Shown: in pieces, positions 51,149 through 61,933 of the stretch | Numbering within the stretch: position 1 is the first letter of the stretch | How the letters are laid out: the number at the start of each line of letters is the position of its first letter | DNA from: Forficula auricularia | Lineage: Eukaryota > Arthropoda > Insecta > Dermaptera > Forficulidae | Length of the DNA stretch: 64,000 nt | Direction of reading: 5' to 3' | Assembly (NCBI GenBank): GCA_024734495.1 | Contig: JALMQS010000070.1 | Coordinates: 19,207,533 to 19,271,532 of the forward strand | Program-made: the position numbers and the translations under genes | The notes under the pieces: model-generated | Seen by the model: only the letters and a program-made list of their open reading frames with translations | Database searches by the model: none | What the model was told of the DNA's origin: nothing

Positions 51149-51796
51149 AGAATCTAAATTAACTCGATTATTACAAGAATCTCTTGGTGGACGTACAAAA
51201 ACTTCAATAATTGCTACAATATCACCGTCTTCTTATCATCTTGAAGAAACAATTAGTACTTTGGAATATGCTTATCGAGCGAAAAATATTACAAACAAAC
51301 CTGAAGTGAATCAAAAATTAACAAAGAAAACGCTTATTAAGGAATATACAACCGAAATCGAAAGGCTCCGTCAAGATTTGTTAGCAACTCGAGAGAAAAA
51401 TGGTGTATATTTGGCACACGAAAATTATTGTGCTCTCCAGGAGCAAATAGCCGAACAAGAAAAAGAGATTGTTGGCAAAATCGAGCAAATTACACAGATG
51501 AATGAAAGATATGAAAAGAATTTAATTCTTTTCGATGAACTAAATATGAAAATAGAATCATTCCAAACGGAACTTGAAACTACGAAAACAGATTTAGAAG
51601 AAAAACAAAATGATCTGATACAAACAAGAGTTGCCTTAAAAAACGCCCATCAAGCTTTTCAAGAACAAATGCATTTAGTTAGTAAAGTAGATGAAACTGA
51701 GAAAAAATTACAAGACCAGGCAAAAAAATTACTTAGTGTGGCCAATGAATCGACCTCGGATATTACTAAATTGTATGCGAAATTGGACAGAAAAAT
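51149..51796 (+). CDS. KIF11: KIF11 exon 6 (end of motor, neck linker, stalk)
   Basis: The start given is the one that preserves the frame (CG|A GAA TCT = R-E-S); it is preceded by CG, not AG. The exon encodes [20 protein letters not shown], then [20 protein letters not shown] and [20 protein letters not shown], the kinesin-5 neck linker and cover region. Then follows heptad-rich coiled coil to KLYAKLDRK, which matches the conserved KLDRK of Eg5. The donor is AT|GTAATT in phase 2. Confidence 0.9.
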
Positions 51797-53009
51797 GTAA
51801 TTATTTTATATTATATTATTTAAATTTTTCAAGGATTATTTGTCACTATATAGTGAATCTTATCTTATCTTATTATATTAAACGAGCAATTCTTGTATAT
51901 ATAGAATCGGTTTCTCGAAAACGGCCCTAACGATTTGGATGAAACTCACGGGTTAGGAGGGTTTTGTGTTGGCGATTCGATCTGTCACGGTCTCATCTTC
52001 GGCTAACTTGTTTTTGATGGGTGTTGTTAATTGAAATAATTATTCACCGGTGGTTGTCTCGATAAAAATGTATATTTACATTTTTATTCAATTTCCTTTT
52101 AATTTTAATTGGTTTTTTAATTTTAAATTCCACTAATAGATCATTATATATATTAAAAGTAGCCAATTTAATTGATTAGAGAGGGAAATTGATTGGATTA
52201 TGGAATTGAAATAATTATCGGAAAAGAGGTTTTTTTATTTAATTAGTTTTTTCCTCTTATTAAAAACAAGGACTAAAAGATGATCAAGGACAGTCGATGG
52301 TGGAGAAGTAATCTACGGAATCGAAGCTCAAAAACAATGTATGCATAAATTCATGTAAAATAATTGGTTTAATTTAATTGATTAAAAATCGAGTTTTAAA
52401 TCCCACAAACGTATTTTTTCTATATTAGAATTTATTGTCAATTTAATTGATGAACTCAAAAATTGTTATGTAATTAAAAAAATTATTATACGGTATTTAT
52501 TTATATACCTATACATATATACACATAATCTGTGGGCCACTACAAGGCTTTGAGGTGACGGTGGGGAGATGTGGGAGGAGGGGGGGGTGAAGTGGTGGTG
52601 GTTCTGGGGCGAGGAGGGAGGGGGGTCGAGGATTATTATATAGTTTTTAATTGAAGCAAAAAGTTACAGAGCATCGCTCGGTGGCCAGGTACTTTATATT
52701 ATATGAATACAAGCTGCGGACCGAGCCTTCGGCACAGGAGGTGTCTTACCTAGAGGTGTCACAAAAAGTTTCCCTTAAATCTATTAAAGATCTTGCACCC
52801 TATTTCACCAAGCAAACTTAAACTAAGGTAGCACTTAAATTAACCCCATGCCAATTTTTAAGGTAAATTGTATTTCACCTTTGATACTTAGGTGAAAAGC
52901 ATCACTTAGCCTTAGTTTAATTCAATAATTTACCTCAAAAGTTGGTTTGAGGTTAATTGAGTAGTATAATTATAACGTTGGGGAAATCGGCCGTTAGTCT
53001 TAATCTTAA
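51797..53009 (+). other. KIF11 intron 6, first part
   Basis: 51905-52010 (cggtttctcgaaaacggccc, gatctgtcacggtctcatc) resembles decayed interspersed repeat. 52505-52700 is a G-rich block ending agcatcgctcggtggccagg, the inverse of sequence at 31710. No exon was recognised. Confidence 0.4.
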
Positions 53010-53794
53010 TTAATATATATAAAAAGAGAAGGTGATGTTCCATCTATCAACGCACAGCCTAAATCGCTTGACCTAGAAAGATGAAATTTGGAGTGTATAT
53101 TCTTTCAACGATTTATGGGTGTGCTAAGAAGGGATTTTGACATTCTTACCCTAAAGGGGCAAAGGGCCCCAAAATGTGTTTTAGAGTTTTTCAAGATCTC
53201 TTAAACCAGAAAAGATATCGATATGGGTTTAGTTTAGAAAGAAAGAGCATTGAAATACAAAAATCATATTTGAGTATTTTTTATTTGTTCCCGAAAGGAG
53301 ATATAGTCATTTTGGGGTAAATTTTTGAAATTTTTAAAGTGCTCTTTCTCTTTTACATTCAAATTTGGTAATACGTTTATTAATGCTAAATCTCGGGAAG
53401 GTTTTTTTTATTTTTTTGAAATTTGACCCCTGAACTGAAAAAAAGAGGATTTTTGATTTTGTTGTATAAAACACAAAAGGCTTCGTGTCTTTCCTTGCCC
53501 TTTGACCAAACTCAATCAAATTTTGTATAGATAATCTGTGGGGCACTAGAAGGCTAGAAATGCAACAAGTAACCACCTAAAATGGGAGGGGGGGGGGTCA
53601 AAAAATGAAAATTCTTGCCCTTGGACCAAACCCAACCAAATTTTGTATACAAAATTTGTGGGCCTCTAGGGAGCTAGGAATGCAAAAACTGGTTGCGGGG
53701 GTGGGGTGGAATGGGGGAAGGGTATGTAGTGGTGCGCAGGGTGGGGGTCCAGGGGGCATATCCCCTGGCCGGCGGAGACTCCCGCCGAAGCTAG
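53010..53794 (+). mobile_element. Non-autonomous Helitron
   Basis: The 3' end has two consecutive hairpins (ccaggggg/tcccctgg at 53749-53768, GGCGG/CCGCC at 53771-53786) and then GAAGCTAG|T, a Helitron CTRR terminus. The 5' end near 53010 has the ATATATATAAAAAG phrase seen in Helitron 5' ends, though the initial TC is not clear. Interior units of the G-run type are at 53500-53700. No Rep/helicase. Confidence 0.6.
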
Positions 53795-54179
53795 TTATAC
53801 ATAAAATATTTGATTCATAACATCAATATTGCTGATCGGTTTCCTGAAAAGTAACCTTAATAAAATATAGCATATTCTTGTAATAATCCCGAAGTTGTAA
53901 GTTAATGTTGAAAGGATTTTTAAATTCAGTTCCCTAATTTCTCAGTTTAACTCCTACTGCTTTCCTTATAAATTAGGCCTTAACAATAGTCAATTTGATT
54001 TTGATGAAATTCCTTCGAAAATCTTAAACATTTATTCTCAATCGATTGTGATTTAAATTCCTTGTAGGCTGTTTATAAAATTATTAGGAAATTTAACATG
54101 ATTCAGGATACAAAGTATTTTTTCATACAAAATAAATACAATTAAGAAATGTCTAATAATCAAAATTACTTTTTTGTAG

Positions 54180-54319
54180 AGAGGTCGAGTCCATTAATAA
54201 ACAATTAACAACAAAATTTGTGGATAGTTTTACTGATAAAACATTGCAATTTAAGTCAGATATTTTTACTAATTTGGAGAAAAAGGAACAAACCGTTAAT
54301 TCTCAGGAAAAACGAATAA
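54180..54319 (+). CDS. KIF11: KIF11 exon 7 (stalk)
   Basis: Acceptor tttttgtag|A; completes an Ile codon and continues EVESINKQLTTKFVDSFTDK, ending SQEKRI with one base carried (AA|GTAAGA). Coiled-coil/helical stalk with low sequence conservation. Supported by exact phase matching to both neighbours. Confidence 0.82.
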
Positions 54320-54382
54320 GTAAGATATAGATGAAAAAATAAATTGGTAACGAAATAATTTTAATATTTTTAATCTTTCTAG

Positions 54383-54486
54383 ATGTTCTGATGGAGAAAG
54401 TCGTTAATTATTTTAATGAGCAAGAGAAATTAAATCAAAAAATATGCAAGAACATTAACGATTTTAATCAAGAAAATTCCTCTCAA
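54383..54486 (+). CDS. KIF11: KIF11 exon 8 (stalk)
   Basis: After a 63-nt intron; NVLMEKVVNYFNEQEKLNQK and IND(F)NQENSSQ, ending CAA|GTATTA in phase 0. Helical stalk segment. Confidence 0.82.
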
Positions 54487-54550
54487 GTATTACATGCCTC
54501 TCATATATTAATTTAAGAATTGATTTTAAAAAATATATATATTTTTTTAG

Positions 54551-54736
54551 ATCACTTCCCAAAATGATTATATTGAAAATGTGAAACGCGAAATAATGGC
54601 AAATAATCTAGAAAATTTGAATTATATTACTACAATTCAGACAATGATTTCAACGGCTTTTACTGAATTACGTCAAAATTGCGTAGAAGAGAAATTAGAA
54701 ATAAACAAATTATTTGCAAATTATACTACTAAAACT
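54551..54736 (+). CDS. KIF11: KIF11 exon 9 (stalk)
   Basis: 62 codons, ITSQNDYIENVKREIMANNL ... LFANYTTKT, between ttttttag and ACT|GTAAGT. Phase 0 on both sides. Confidence 0.83.
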
Positions 54737-54893
54737 GTAAGTAATGATGATAATTCATTTCTAAGAGTAAATCAAAGTATTCTCTGTTTAACATATATTT
54801 AATTTTATTTGTTGGAGACTATAGTTATTGTTCGTTTGTGGCAATCCCACAAGCGAATATTTATACTCAAGTGAATAATAAAGAATAATAAGT

Positions 54894-55083
54894 GCAGTCG
54901 CCTCCTCTTGAAAAGCAATGGCAAACTACCAAGAGTATAATTGCCTAGTAACCTCTCCAGACTAGCCGTTCGGAACCGGGGTTAAAAAGTAGGTCCGATA
55001 TATCTGGAAAAAAACAGCTAAACATACTCAGCACAGGTATATGTGGAGAGGAGCCGAAACTTCAGGGAGACTTGATATGGCAC
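54894..55083 (+). repeat. SINE 3' part (same family as 59562-60010)
   Basis: cagtcgcctcctcttgaaaa, ctctccagactagccgttcg, atgtggagaggagccgaaac, ending tgatatggcactta. Lacks the tRNA-like head. Confidence 0.65.
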
Positions 55084-55087
55084 TTAA

Positions 55088-55812
55088 GTTAGTTGTTCCG
55101 CCAAATGGGTTTTCTTAGGATTTTTTTGAAATTTAGACAGATTATTATTTAAATACTTCGATCGCATCGATTGGTGGCAAAACGAAATTTATGAACAATA
55201 CAGTTCCGGAGATATTAAATTTCAAAAATAGAGTTTTTCAGACTTATACATTGCACTATACGGGATATGGGAAAGTTTACATACATATTTAATTACTATA
55301 ATTAAGAAACCCTTCTTACTATTTTTATAAAAAAACTAAGCTAATATTAAACAATAATCAATACATATTTTAAGATAATTTTGATTCATAGTTACAACAT
55401 AGTTTCTGAGATAATAAGGAATAAATAATGAAAAATGTATAAAAAAAATTTTACACTAAAAACAATTTGGCAACAGCGCATTTATTTAACCAGCGAAAGA
55501 TATATAAAGCGCGCATTCGGTAGATTTTTCAAAATTATAATTTTCATAAGGTGTAATGTAGGCGTTAATTACATTTGTTAAAAAATAACATAACGATTTT
55601 TATAGAAATTTAAAATGTATTTTATCTGTCATTTTAATATAAAAATATTCAATCTCTTACAATTTTGCCAGATTTGTCAAACGACCACGGGATTGGCTAG
55701 AATCGGTACATAAACAGCAAAAAGTTTTGTGCTTATGAATTATGAATCCTTATTGTCTGTTCTATATACTCTAGCATTAACTTTTTGCTAGTATTCTTGC
55801 GAAACAACTACC
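55088..55812. mobile_element. TTAA-flanked TIR element (copy 2)
   Basis: 725 bp between TTAA sites, colinear with copies 1 and 3 throughout. In KIF11 intron 9. Confidence 0.8.
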
Positions 55813-56024
55813 TTAAAGAAGAATAATAAAATATTTATGAAAATTAACTTAAAATGAATTCCAAGTCTTCGAAACTATAGTCTCTAACAAAAATTTTTAT
55901 ATTCATTATAAATATATGTTTGTTTACATTAAGCACAGGACACCCACTTTGATTTACTATTAAAAATCAACTACTCAGCTGCTCTTTACGATCATTTATT
56001 ACAAGCTTTTATTTATTTTTGTAG

Positions 56025-56429
56025 GCAACAGAAATCTTTGATTTTACGGATATTTTTATTAATACTTTAAATAAAAAATTATCCCATGTTTGTGAATTTT
56101 TTGAAAATGAAATAGGTGAAAAAACTAATTTAATAAAATTAAATAAGGAAGAATTTATCGATCAAATGCATGAAAGAGATTGTTTAGATAATCAAATTCG
56201 AACGCATATAAATCAAATGCTAGAATTGACTAAACAGAAAGAACTCAATCGTGAAAGAGAGCATGCTTATATCTCAAATCAAAATATCTTACTTGATAAA
56301 ATGGAAGATTTCAAGAAGAAATTATCAATCGATTTAAATGAAAACCAAGATGATATTGTTACCTTTCAGTATGAACTTGCTAATAAATATCGAAATCAAC
56401 TATTTGGAATAACTGATTTTAAAGATAAG
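56025..56429 (+). CDS. KIF11: KIF11 exon 10 (stalk)
   Basis: 135 codons from gtag|GCAACAGAA to AAG|GTATGC: ATEIFDFTDIFINTLNKKLS ... NQILLDKMEDFKKKLSIDL-type helical sequence rich in E, K, N and I. Phase 0 at both ends. Homology is judged from position and coiled-coil character, because kinesin-5 stalks diverge quickly. Confidence 0.82.
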
Positions 56430-56777
56430 GTATGCCTTTACACTTGAAATATTAGTACAATGTAGACCAACTTTTTCTTGTTTGTTAATACTAGTTTTAA
56501 TTATTCTTAGTAGATTTGATGCTTTGATTGTTTAGTTGTTATCAAAAGAACCAGCCGATTTTCTTTCGATAGTGTTTATTTATTCAACAACTTGTTATGT
56601 TTTAATCCACACATACTTGTTTTGTTTTATTCACCTCTCTGTTAATAATTAGTTTAATTAAAAAAATTTAATTAAACTTATTTTTCTCAAAATTGAAACC
56701 TGATTAGATGGTTTTTCTTGTCCTCGAAACTGGTTAATAAAGTTAACTCGTTTGAACTGTTTTCGGAAGGCTAAATA

Positions 56778-58840
56778 TATACCAGTGAGTTTTTTATCTT
56801 GAGACAGTCTTATAACTCAAAAACAGTGCATTATATGAAAAAAGTTTATTTATATCAGGGGGAGGAAACTAAACTACGCTTATTGTTTGTCGGCCTAGAA
56901 CAAGCTTTCAAGGGTATTTTGAGGTCAACTTCTGTTTTTTAAATGAAACCCTATATGTTTCTGTACATATTCTGAATCTACAAAAAAACCTGAACAACTT
57001 TTATTAGAACTATTTTTTTATACGACATCAAATAAAAATAAGCTGGCGTGTTCTGATGTGACCATCCACTTGACTTTACCATACAACCTGGCCTTCCACT
57101 TATATTTAATATTTAATATAAAAATTTTTAAAGAAAAAATAAAAACCGAGCTTCAAAAAATTAAATGCAACAAATATAAAAATACACTAAAAGGTATAAA
57201 AATAATTATTATCTTATTTAGTTACAACTAAACGACTTGAAATATTAACACGAAATTACTTTTTAAAGTCAGTGCCAAACAAACTATACCTATATAGCGA
57301 GCGTACCCGCCAAACGTACTAAGTAAGATCCGTCGAGTGCGATTCATAAAAGGTATATGTTTGGCACCAACTTCAAAAAGTAATTTCGTGTTAATATTTC
57401 GTCGTTTAGTTGTAACTAAATAAGAATAATAATTATTTTATACCTTTAGTGTATTTTTATATTTGTTGCATTTAATTTTTGAAGTCAGTTTTTATTTTTC
57501 TTAAAAATTTTTATTTTTCTCTTTTTAGTGATGTTATTAATAGTGATTATATCATCAGAACTTGACCAAATTAATATGACACCATCCCTAAGACACCCCC
57601 TTTCGGATAAAAAAAGAACCATCGAAATCGGTTCATAAACAAAGAGGTTAGGTCTAAACAAACACTAATAAAAAAGGTCTAATACCTATGAAAAAAATCG
57701 AAAAAAAATGGGACCAATCGGAAGCTAGACTGGACCCAATGCAAAAAAATTTTCAAAATCGGTTGACAATTGGCGGAGATATGAGGTAACATAGGCACAA
57801 AAAAAAAAAATTCAATCGAATAGAGAACCTCCTCCTTTTTTGAAGTCGGTTAAAAATTATTTATTATCATGTAGGGGAGGGAGGTTAGTTTTTGCATTTT
57901 TAGACTTAAAAAAAAGAAAATCTTAATAATTATTTTTAACAATGATTCAACTTAATTATCAAATAATAATGATTAAATAATTAATTATTAAATAAATAAT
58001 TATTAAATCGAAAAGTCACAACAATGAAAACAAATGCTTATAATGATTTTAAAACTTCCTTATACACAGATTTAAGAGATTATTTTCTACTTAATAGAAC
58101 TATTTAAAATTCTTGAGTTTAAAAAAATTTATTTCTCGAGTCAATCCAGTAGATAGCTATATTGTATTTTCATAATAAAATTGGAGCATTTTTTGTTGAA
58201 GACAGAATTAAAATGGTCTTAATTTATGGTGAATGTGGAAGAAGTGTTATGGGACTGCCATTGAAATGGATGCCGAGCGTTTTCCTGATAAGAATACACC
58301 CTCACAAGCTTCATTTCATCGTGTTATAAATCTGTTAAAAAAAAACAAGAAATTTAAAGTCTAAGAAGAAAGTGAAACAGGCCAAAATAACGAAATGTGA
58401 ACTGGAGTTCATCCAGAAGACTTGCGATACACTCTGGAATGTCTCAGAAGTGTCGTAAAATTATTTATTTAATAATTAATTATTTGATGATTTTTGTTTG
58501 ATGATCAAGTTGAATGATTGTTAAAAATAATTATTATAATTTTTTTTGAGATCTAATTGATCTAATATTTTTTTATTTGATGTCGTATAAAAAATAGTTC
58601 TTATAAAAGTTGTTTAGTTTTTTTTGTAGATTCAGAATATGTACAGAAACATATAGGTTTCCATTTAAAATAAGAAGGTGACCTTGAAATACCCTTGAAA
58701 GCTTGTTCTAGGTCGACAAACAATAGCGTAGTTTAGTTTCCCCCTTGATATAAACAAATTTTTATTTGAAACTTTTTTTCATATAATTCAGTGTTTTTGC
58801 GTTATAAGACTGTCTCAAGATAAAAAACTCACCCGGTATA
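56778..58840 (+). mobile_element. TA-flanked TIR transposon relic with HTH (DUF4817-like) fragment
   Basis: Long terminal inverted repeats (about 260 bp): left starts TATACCAGTGAGTTTTTTATC, right ends with the inverse of tataccgggtgagttttttatc. At 58195-58350 the + strand encodes LIYGECGRSVMGLPLKWM-like and FPDKNTPSQASFHRVINLLK, an N-terminal helix-turn-helix of the DUF4817 kind found next to mariner-like transposases. The catalytic part is absent. A G-run left block (57040-57120) and a palindromic element (57140-57854) are nested inside. Confidence 0.6.
57140..57854. mobile_element. Palindromic MITE with AACCGACTTCAAAAA-type ends
   Basis: The inverted arms 57126-57300 and 57345-57525 (acgaaattactttttaaagt against its inverse) form a long hairpin. 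The right end has gagaacctcctcctttttt followed by gaagtcggtt, a terminus seen in insect MITEs. The left end accgagcttcaaaaa is its imperfect inverse. Confidence 0.55.
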
Positions 58841-59522
58841 GAGTGTGTTCGTAAAGTCATGGTGCATGGTGTGTTTTGATCGGTCAGAGAAAATAAACGA
58901 AACAAGATAGAAATGTGAAATCTTCACCAAATGAAAAGAAAACTCTCCATGTTTCGTACCTATATAGTTCGATGTGGCTTCCATGTGTTCCCCTACACAC
59001 ATCTAAACGTTATTCAAGTTCTTCCCACACACGGCTAAGGACGTATGGTGTAACAGTGAATAACGTATGTGATTCTCTGTTTTAAATTATTAATGTCGTT
59101 GATACGTTTACTGTACACATGTTGCTTCACAAGTAAAAGTCTTAAGGGCCCGGACTCAGTGGAGAACGTTCGGCGGGGCGGTGGTGTCTGGGACTTATTA
59201 AACTGTCCTCAGTGAACCCTGGGCGTTCTACTTAGGCCAGCATACAAACGCTCACCGCCACACGCACCGCCATGCGACATTAATAATTTAAAACAGAGAA
59301 TCACAGAAGTTATTCACTCAGTTATACCAGACGTCCTTAACCGTGTGTGGGAAGAACTTGAATACCGTTTGTGTGTGGGGCAACAAATGGAAGCCACATC
59401 GAACTGCACTGAATAGGTACGAAACTTGGAGAGTTTTCCTTTCAGATTTCACATTCTATCTTGTTTCGTTAATTTCCTGTGACCGGTCAAAATGCACCAT
59501 GGCTTTACGGTCACCCGGTATG
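58841..59522. mobile_element. Mariner-derived fold-back element
   Basis: Both arms carry the same transposase C-terminal coding stretch in opposite orientation. On +, 59280-59400 reads NLKQRITEVIHSVIPDVLNR and VWEELEYRL; on -, 59100-58980 is a diverged copy. The ends share ..CGTAAAGYCATGGTGCA. It abuts the preceding TA-flanked element. Confidence 0.65.
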
Positions 59523-59561
59523 TATAATTGTTGATCGTTTTATAAGATTAGATAGAGAGGC

Positions 59562-60010
59562 GACTCTGGGTCAGTGACTAGAGTGTCGGGTCGCTGACTC
59601 GAACTAAGCTGGTTCGAGACTTAGGGCCGGTTGTATGTCGCAATGTAAATGCTTTTTACCACTAACACAGGGTAGGCGGTAAATGGAGGGACTGGGATGG
59701 CCAATCAGATGCCAGGCACTGACAGTGCCCTGTGTTAGTGGTAAAAAGCATTTACATTGCGACATACAACCGCCCCTTAGTCTCGGCAGATCAGATATTT
59801 GCAGTCGCCTCCTCTTGGAAAGCAATGGCAACCTACCAAGAGTATAATTGCCTAGTAACCTCTCCAAACTAGCCGTTCGGAACCGGCGTTAAAAAGTAGG
59901 TCCCGTATATCTGTTTAAAAACAGCTAAACACACTCAGCACAGGTATATGTGGAGAGGAGCCGAAACGTCATGGAGACCTGATATGGCACTTAAAAGAAG
60001 AAGATAGATA
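59562..60010 (+). repeat. tRNA-derived SINE, split by a TIR element
   Basis: The head has a possible A box (gggtcagtgactagagtg) and a B box (CTGGTTCGAGACT at 59610). The TIR element 59624-59776 (TTA duplication) interrupts directly after the B box. The body resumes with tctcggcagatcagatattt and continues cagtcgcctcctcttggaaa to gatatggcacttaaaagaag and a GAAGATAGATA tail. The 3' body is shared with 54894-55083. Confidence 0.7.
59624..59776. mobile_element. TIR element, GGGCCGGTTGTATGTCGC family
   Basis: 153 bp, flanked by TTA on both sides (59621-59623, 59777-59779). Nested in the SINE. Confidence 0.85.
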
Positions 60011-60029
60011 GATTAATTTTAAGACCATA

Positions 60030-60455
60030 GAAAATTCTTCTTCCTTTGTAGATCTCAGGTCTGTTTATACCAGATCTCCGTGCCATCTTTTCTTAGTACG
60101 ACATCTACTCCTTTTCCCTTCCTGTCGGTTTTTCATTATTTTGCTTAATACCCTCTTATCTGACATTCTTCCTACATTTGCGTACCATTCTTCTTTTCTT
60201 ATCATTATCCACTCAATTATTTTTTGAATGCCACACGCCTCTGATATTATCATTTTTCTCCCTGTAGAACATTGTTAAATTCAAAATTCTTCTTAAAATC
60301 CTCATTTCGGCTGCTTCCAAGATTTGTGTTGTTTTCGCTGTTTCTGGTCTTCTTTCAGCAGCGTATGTTAAATTAGGTCGGACAACTGATTTGTAAATGC
60401 GTACCTTGACTTCTGTTCTTAAGTGTTTATTATTCCAGATTGTATCGTTGAAAAT
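60030..60455 (-). pseudogene. LINE fragment (RTE-like ORF2 C-terminus)
   Basis: The minus strand encodes, with frame breaks, RTEVKVRIYKSVVRPNLTYA, then ETAKTTQILEAAEMRILRRI, and further RRMVRKCRK-like basic sequence. This is the C-terminal region typical of arthropod RTE-type elements. In KIF11 intron 10. Confidence 0.65.
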
Positions 60456-60491
60456 TCAATAAATAATTTTATCTATTTATTTTATTTTTAG

Positions 60492-61091
60492 CAAGAAAAA
60501 TCAATATCTGAATTGAATGAGGAATTGATAAAAATGCAAAATGAATTGGATCATCTCGTTGTAAATCAATCAAAAACATTTGGAGATAAATTAAATATTA
60601 TGAAAAATGATATGGATATTTTATCTAATAACTTCGATATTCATTTAAAAATCTCTAATAATTTTGCAATGCATAATAGTTCTTTAATAAATGAACACAG
60701 TAAATACCTTACAGAAGATAAAGAAATTTGCCAAGAACAATTTGACGAAATTATTTTAAATAATTCTCTACTTGTCAAACAATGTAAGGAATCTCGGGAA
60801 TCTATTTCGAGTCAAATTAACGCAATTGAGATTCAAATGGAAGAATTTTTGTCTAAAGACTTGAAACAAGATCTACCATCTGGTCAAACACCCCAAAGAA
60901 AACAATTTTCATATCCCTTAGAATTAGCAGCAACTTCTCCTCATGAAAGAATTATTCAGAGATATCGAGAAGCAATGAATTCAAATTTATCCGAAGAAAC
61001 TGAAGCTGAGATGGCGGACGAATCTATTGATTTTAAATTTTCATCTGATAAAGGCAAATCTGCTTCGATGAGCAGTATCTGTATTAGTCAA
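60492..61091 (+). CDS. KIF11: KIF11 exon 11 (tail with BimC box)
   Basis: 200 codons from ttttag|CAAGAAAAA to CAA|GTAAGT. After helical tail sequence it contains EEFLSKDLKQDLPSGQTPQR and KQFSYPLELAATSPHERIIQ, the BimC box; the Thr codon at 60889-60891 (TPQR) matches the CDK1 site that controls spindle targeting in Eg5. The acidic/serine-rich tail follows (SEETEAEMADESIDFKF). A good donor at the end implies at least one more exon, not recognised in 61092-64000. Confidence 0.93.
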
Positions 61092-61929
61092 GTAAGTTTT
61101 TAATTAAATAATTATAATTCCATGGTGTTAGGACAAACTTAATAACTCCAAAAATGTCTTTTTCAATACGAGATTTTAAATTCGATATTAATTAAGGAAT
61201 AACAAATAAAATCAACTGGTATGTGCATCAAACGATTTTCGCTTAAAATCTTCCCTTTGAAATCATCCTATCGATTTTCCCCTTTCGAATTAATTCCTCA
61301 TAGTGTTTCAATTCAGATAAACACATCACAGAACTTGTAATACTTGTTGAGCACTAGCGATTTATTACCAAAAGCTTATCATTCTGAGTTGATTCCTACC
61401 TTAATATTGATAATGTCACCAAAATTTGCCCTGAAGAGAGCGGTTTCCGTATGTATCTTTTATCTATGACAAAGGCTTTGAATGTTTTATGATCTTTGGA
61501 TAGCTCTTAAGAACTAAGAGTTTTCGCCATGCAGTCGCTAGAGAGCACTTTTCGATATACGGCAGCCTTCCACTATATATTACTCTATGGATTAGATATT
61601 GAAATAATACCATAAAAATGTAAATCAAGGTAGGTTTTCAAAAATGTAGATAGAAAAAATAAAAAATTTTCAAAAAAAATTCATTTTGGCGACTCAACAT
61701 CTGGACATAACAAAGGGAAGTTGTGACTGAAAAACTGCCTAGATTAGACTTTGGAATAATCTTTATGTAAACATACCGAGCCACCAAATTTTTTTTTCTA
61801 TCATATTTTTTCCTATGCTTTGAGACAAATTGATTCAGACAAACACCGACCATTAAATTTTCCAATGAGATTTTTTACTCCGAATCCCCACAAAATCAGT
61901 TTTATTTTTTTAAACTTATATTCTATATC
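61092..61929 (+). other. KIF11 intron 11 or 3' region, nothing recognised
   Basis: AT-rich DNA without recognisable exon, repeat or RNA feature; a terminal KIF11 exon was looked for and not found. Confidence 0.4.
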
Positions 61930-61933
61930 TTAA

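Larger units (their letters stand above)
54812..55890. mobile_element. Composite TIR element with nested SINE and TTAA element
   Basis: GTTGGAGACTATAGTT near 54811 is inverted as aactatagtctctaac near 55875. The two insertions 54894-55083 and 55088-55812 fill most of the interior. No clear target duplication was identified. Confidence 0.5.
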
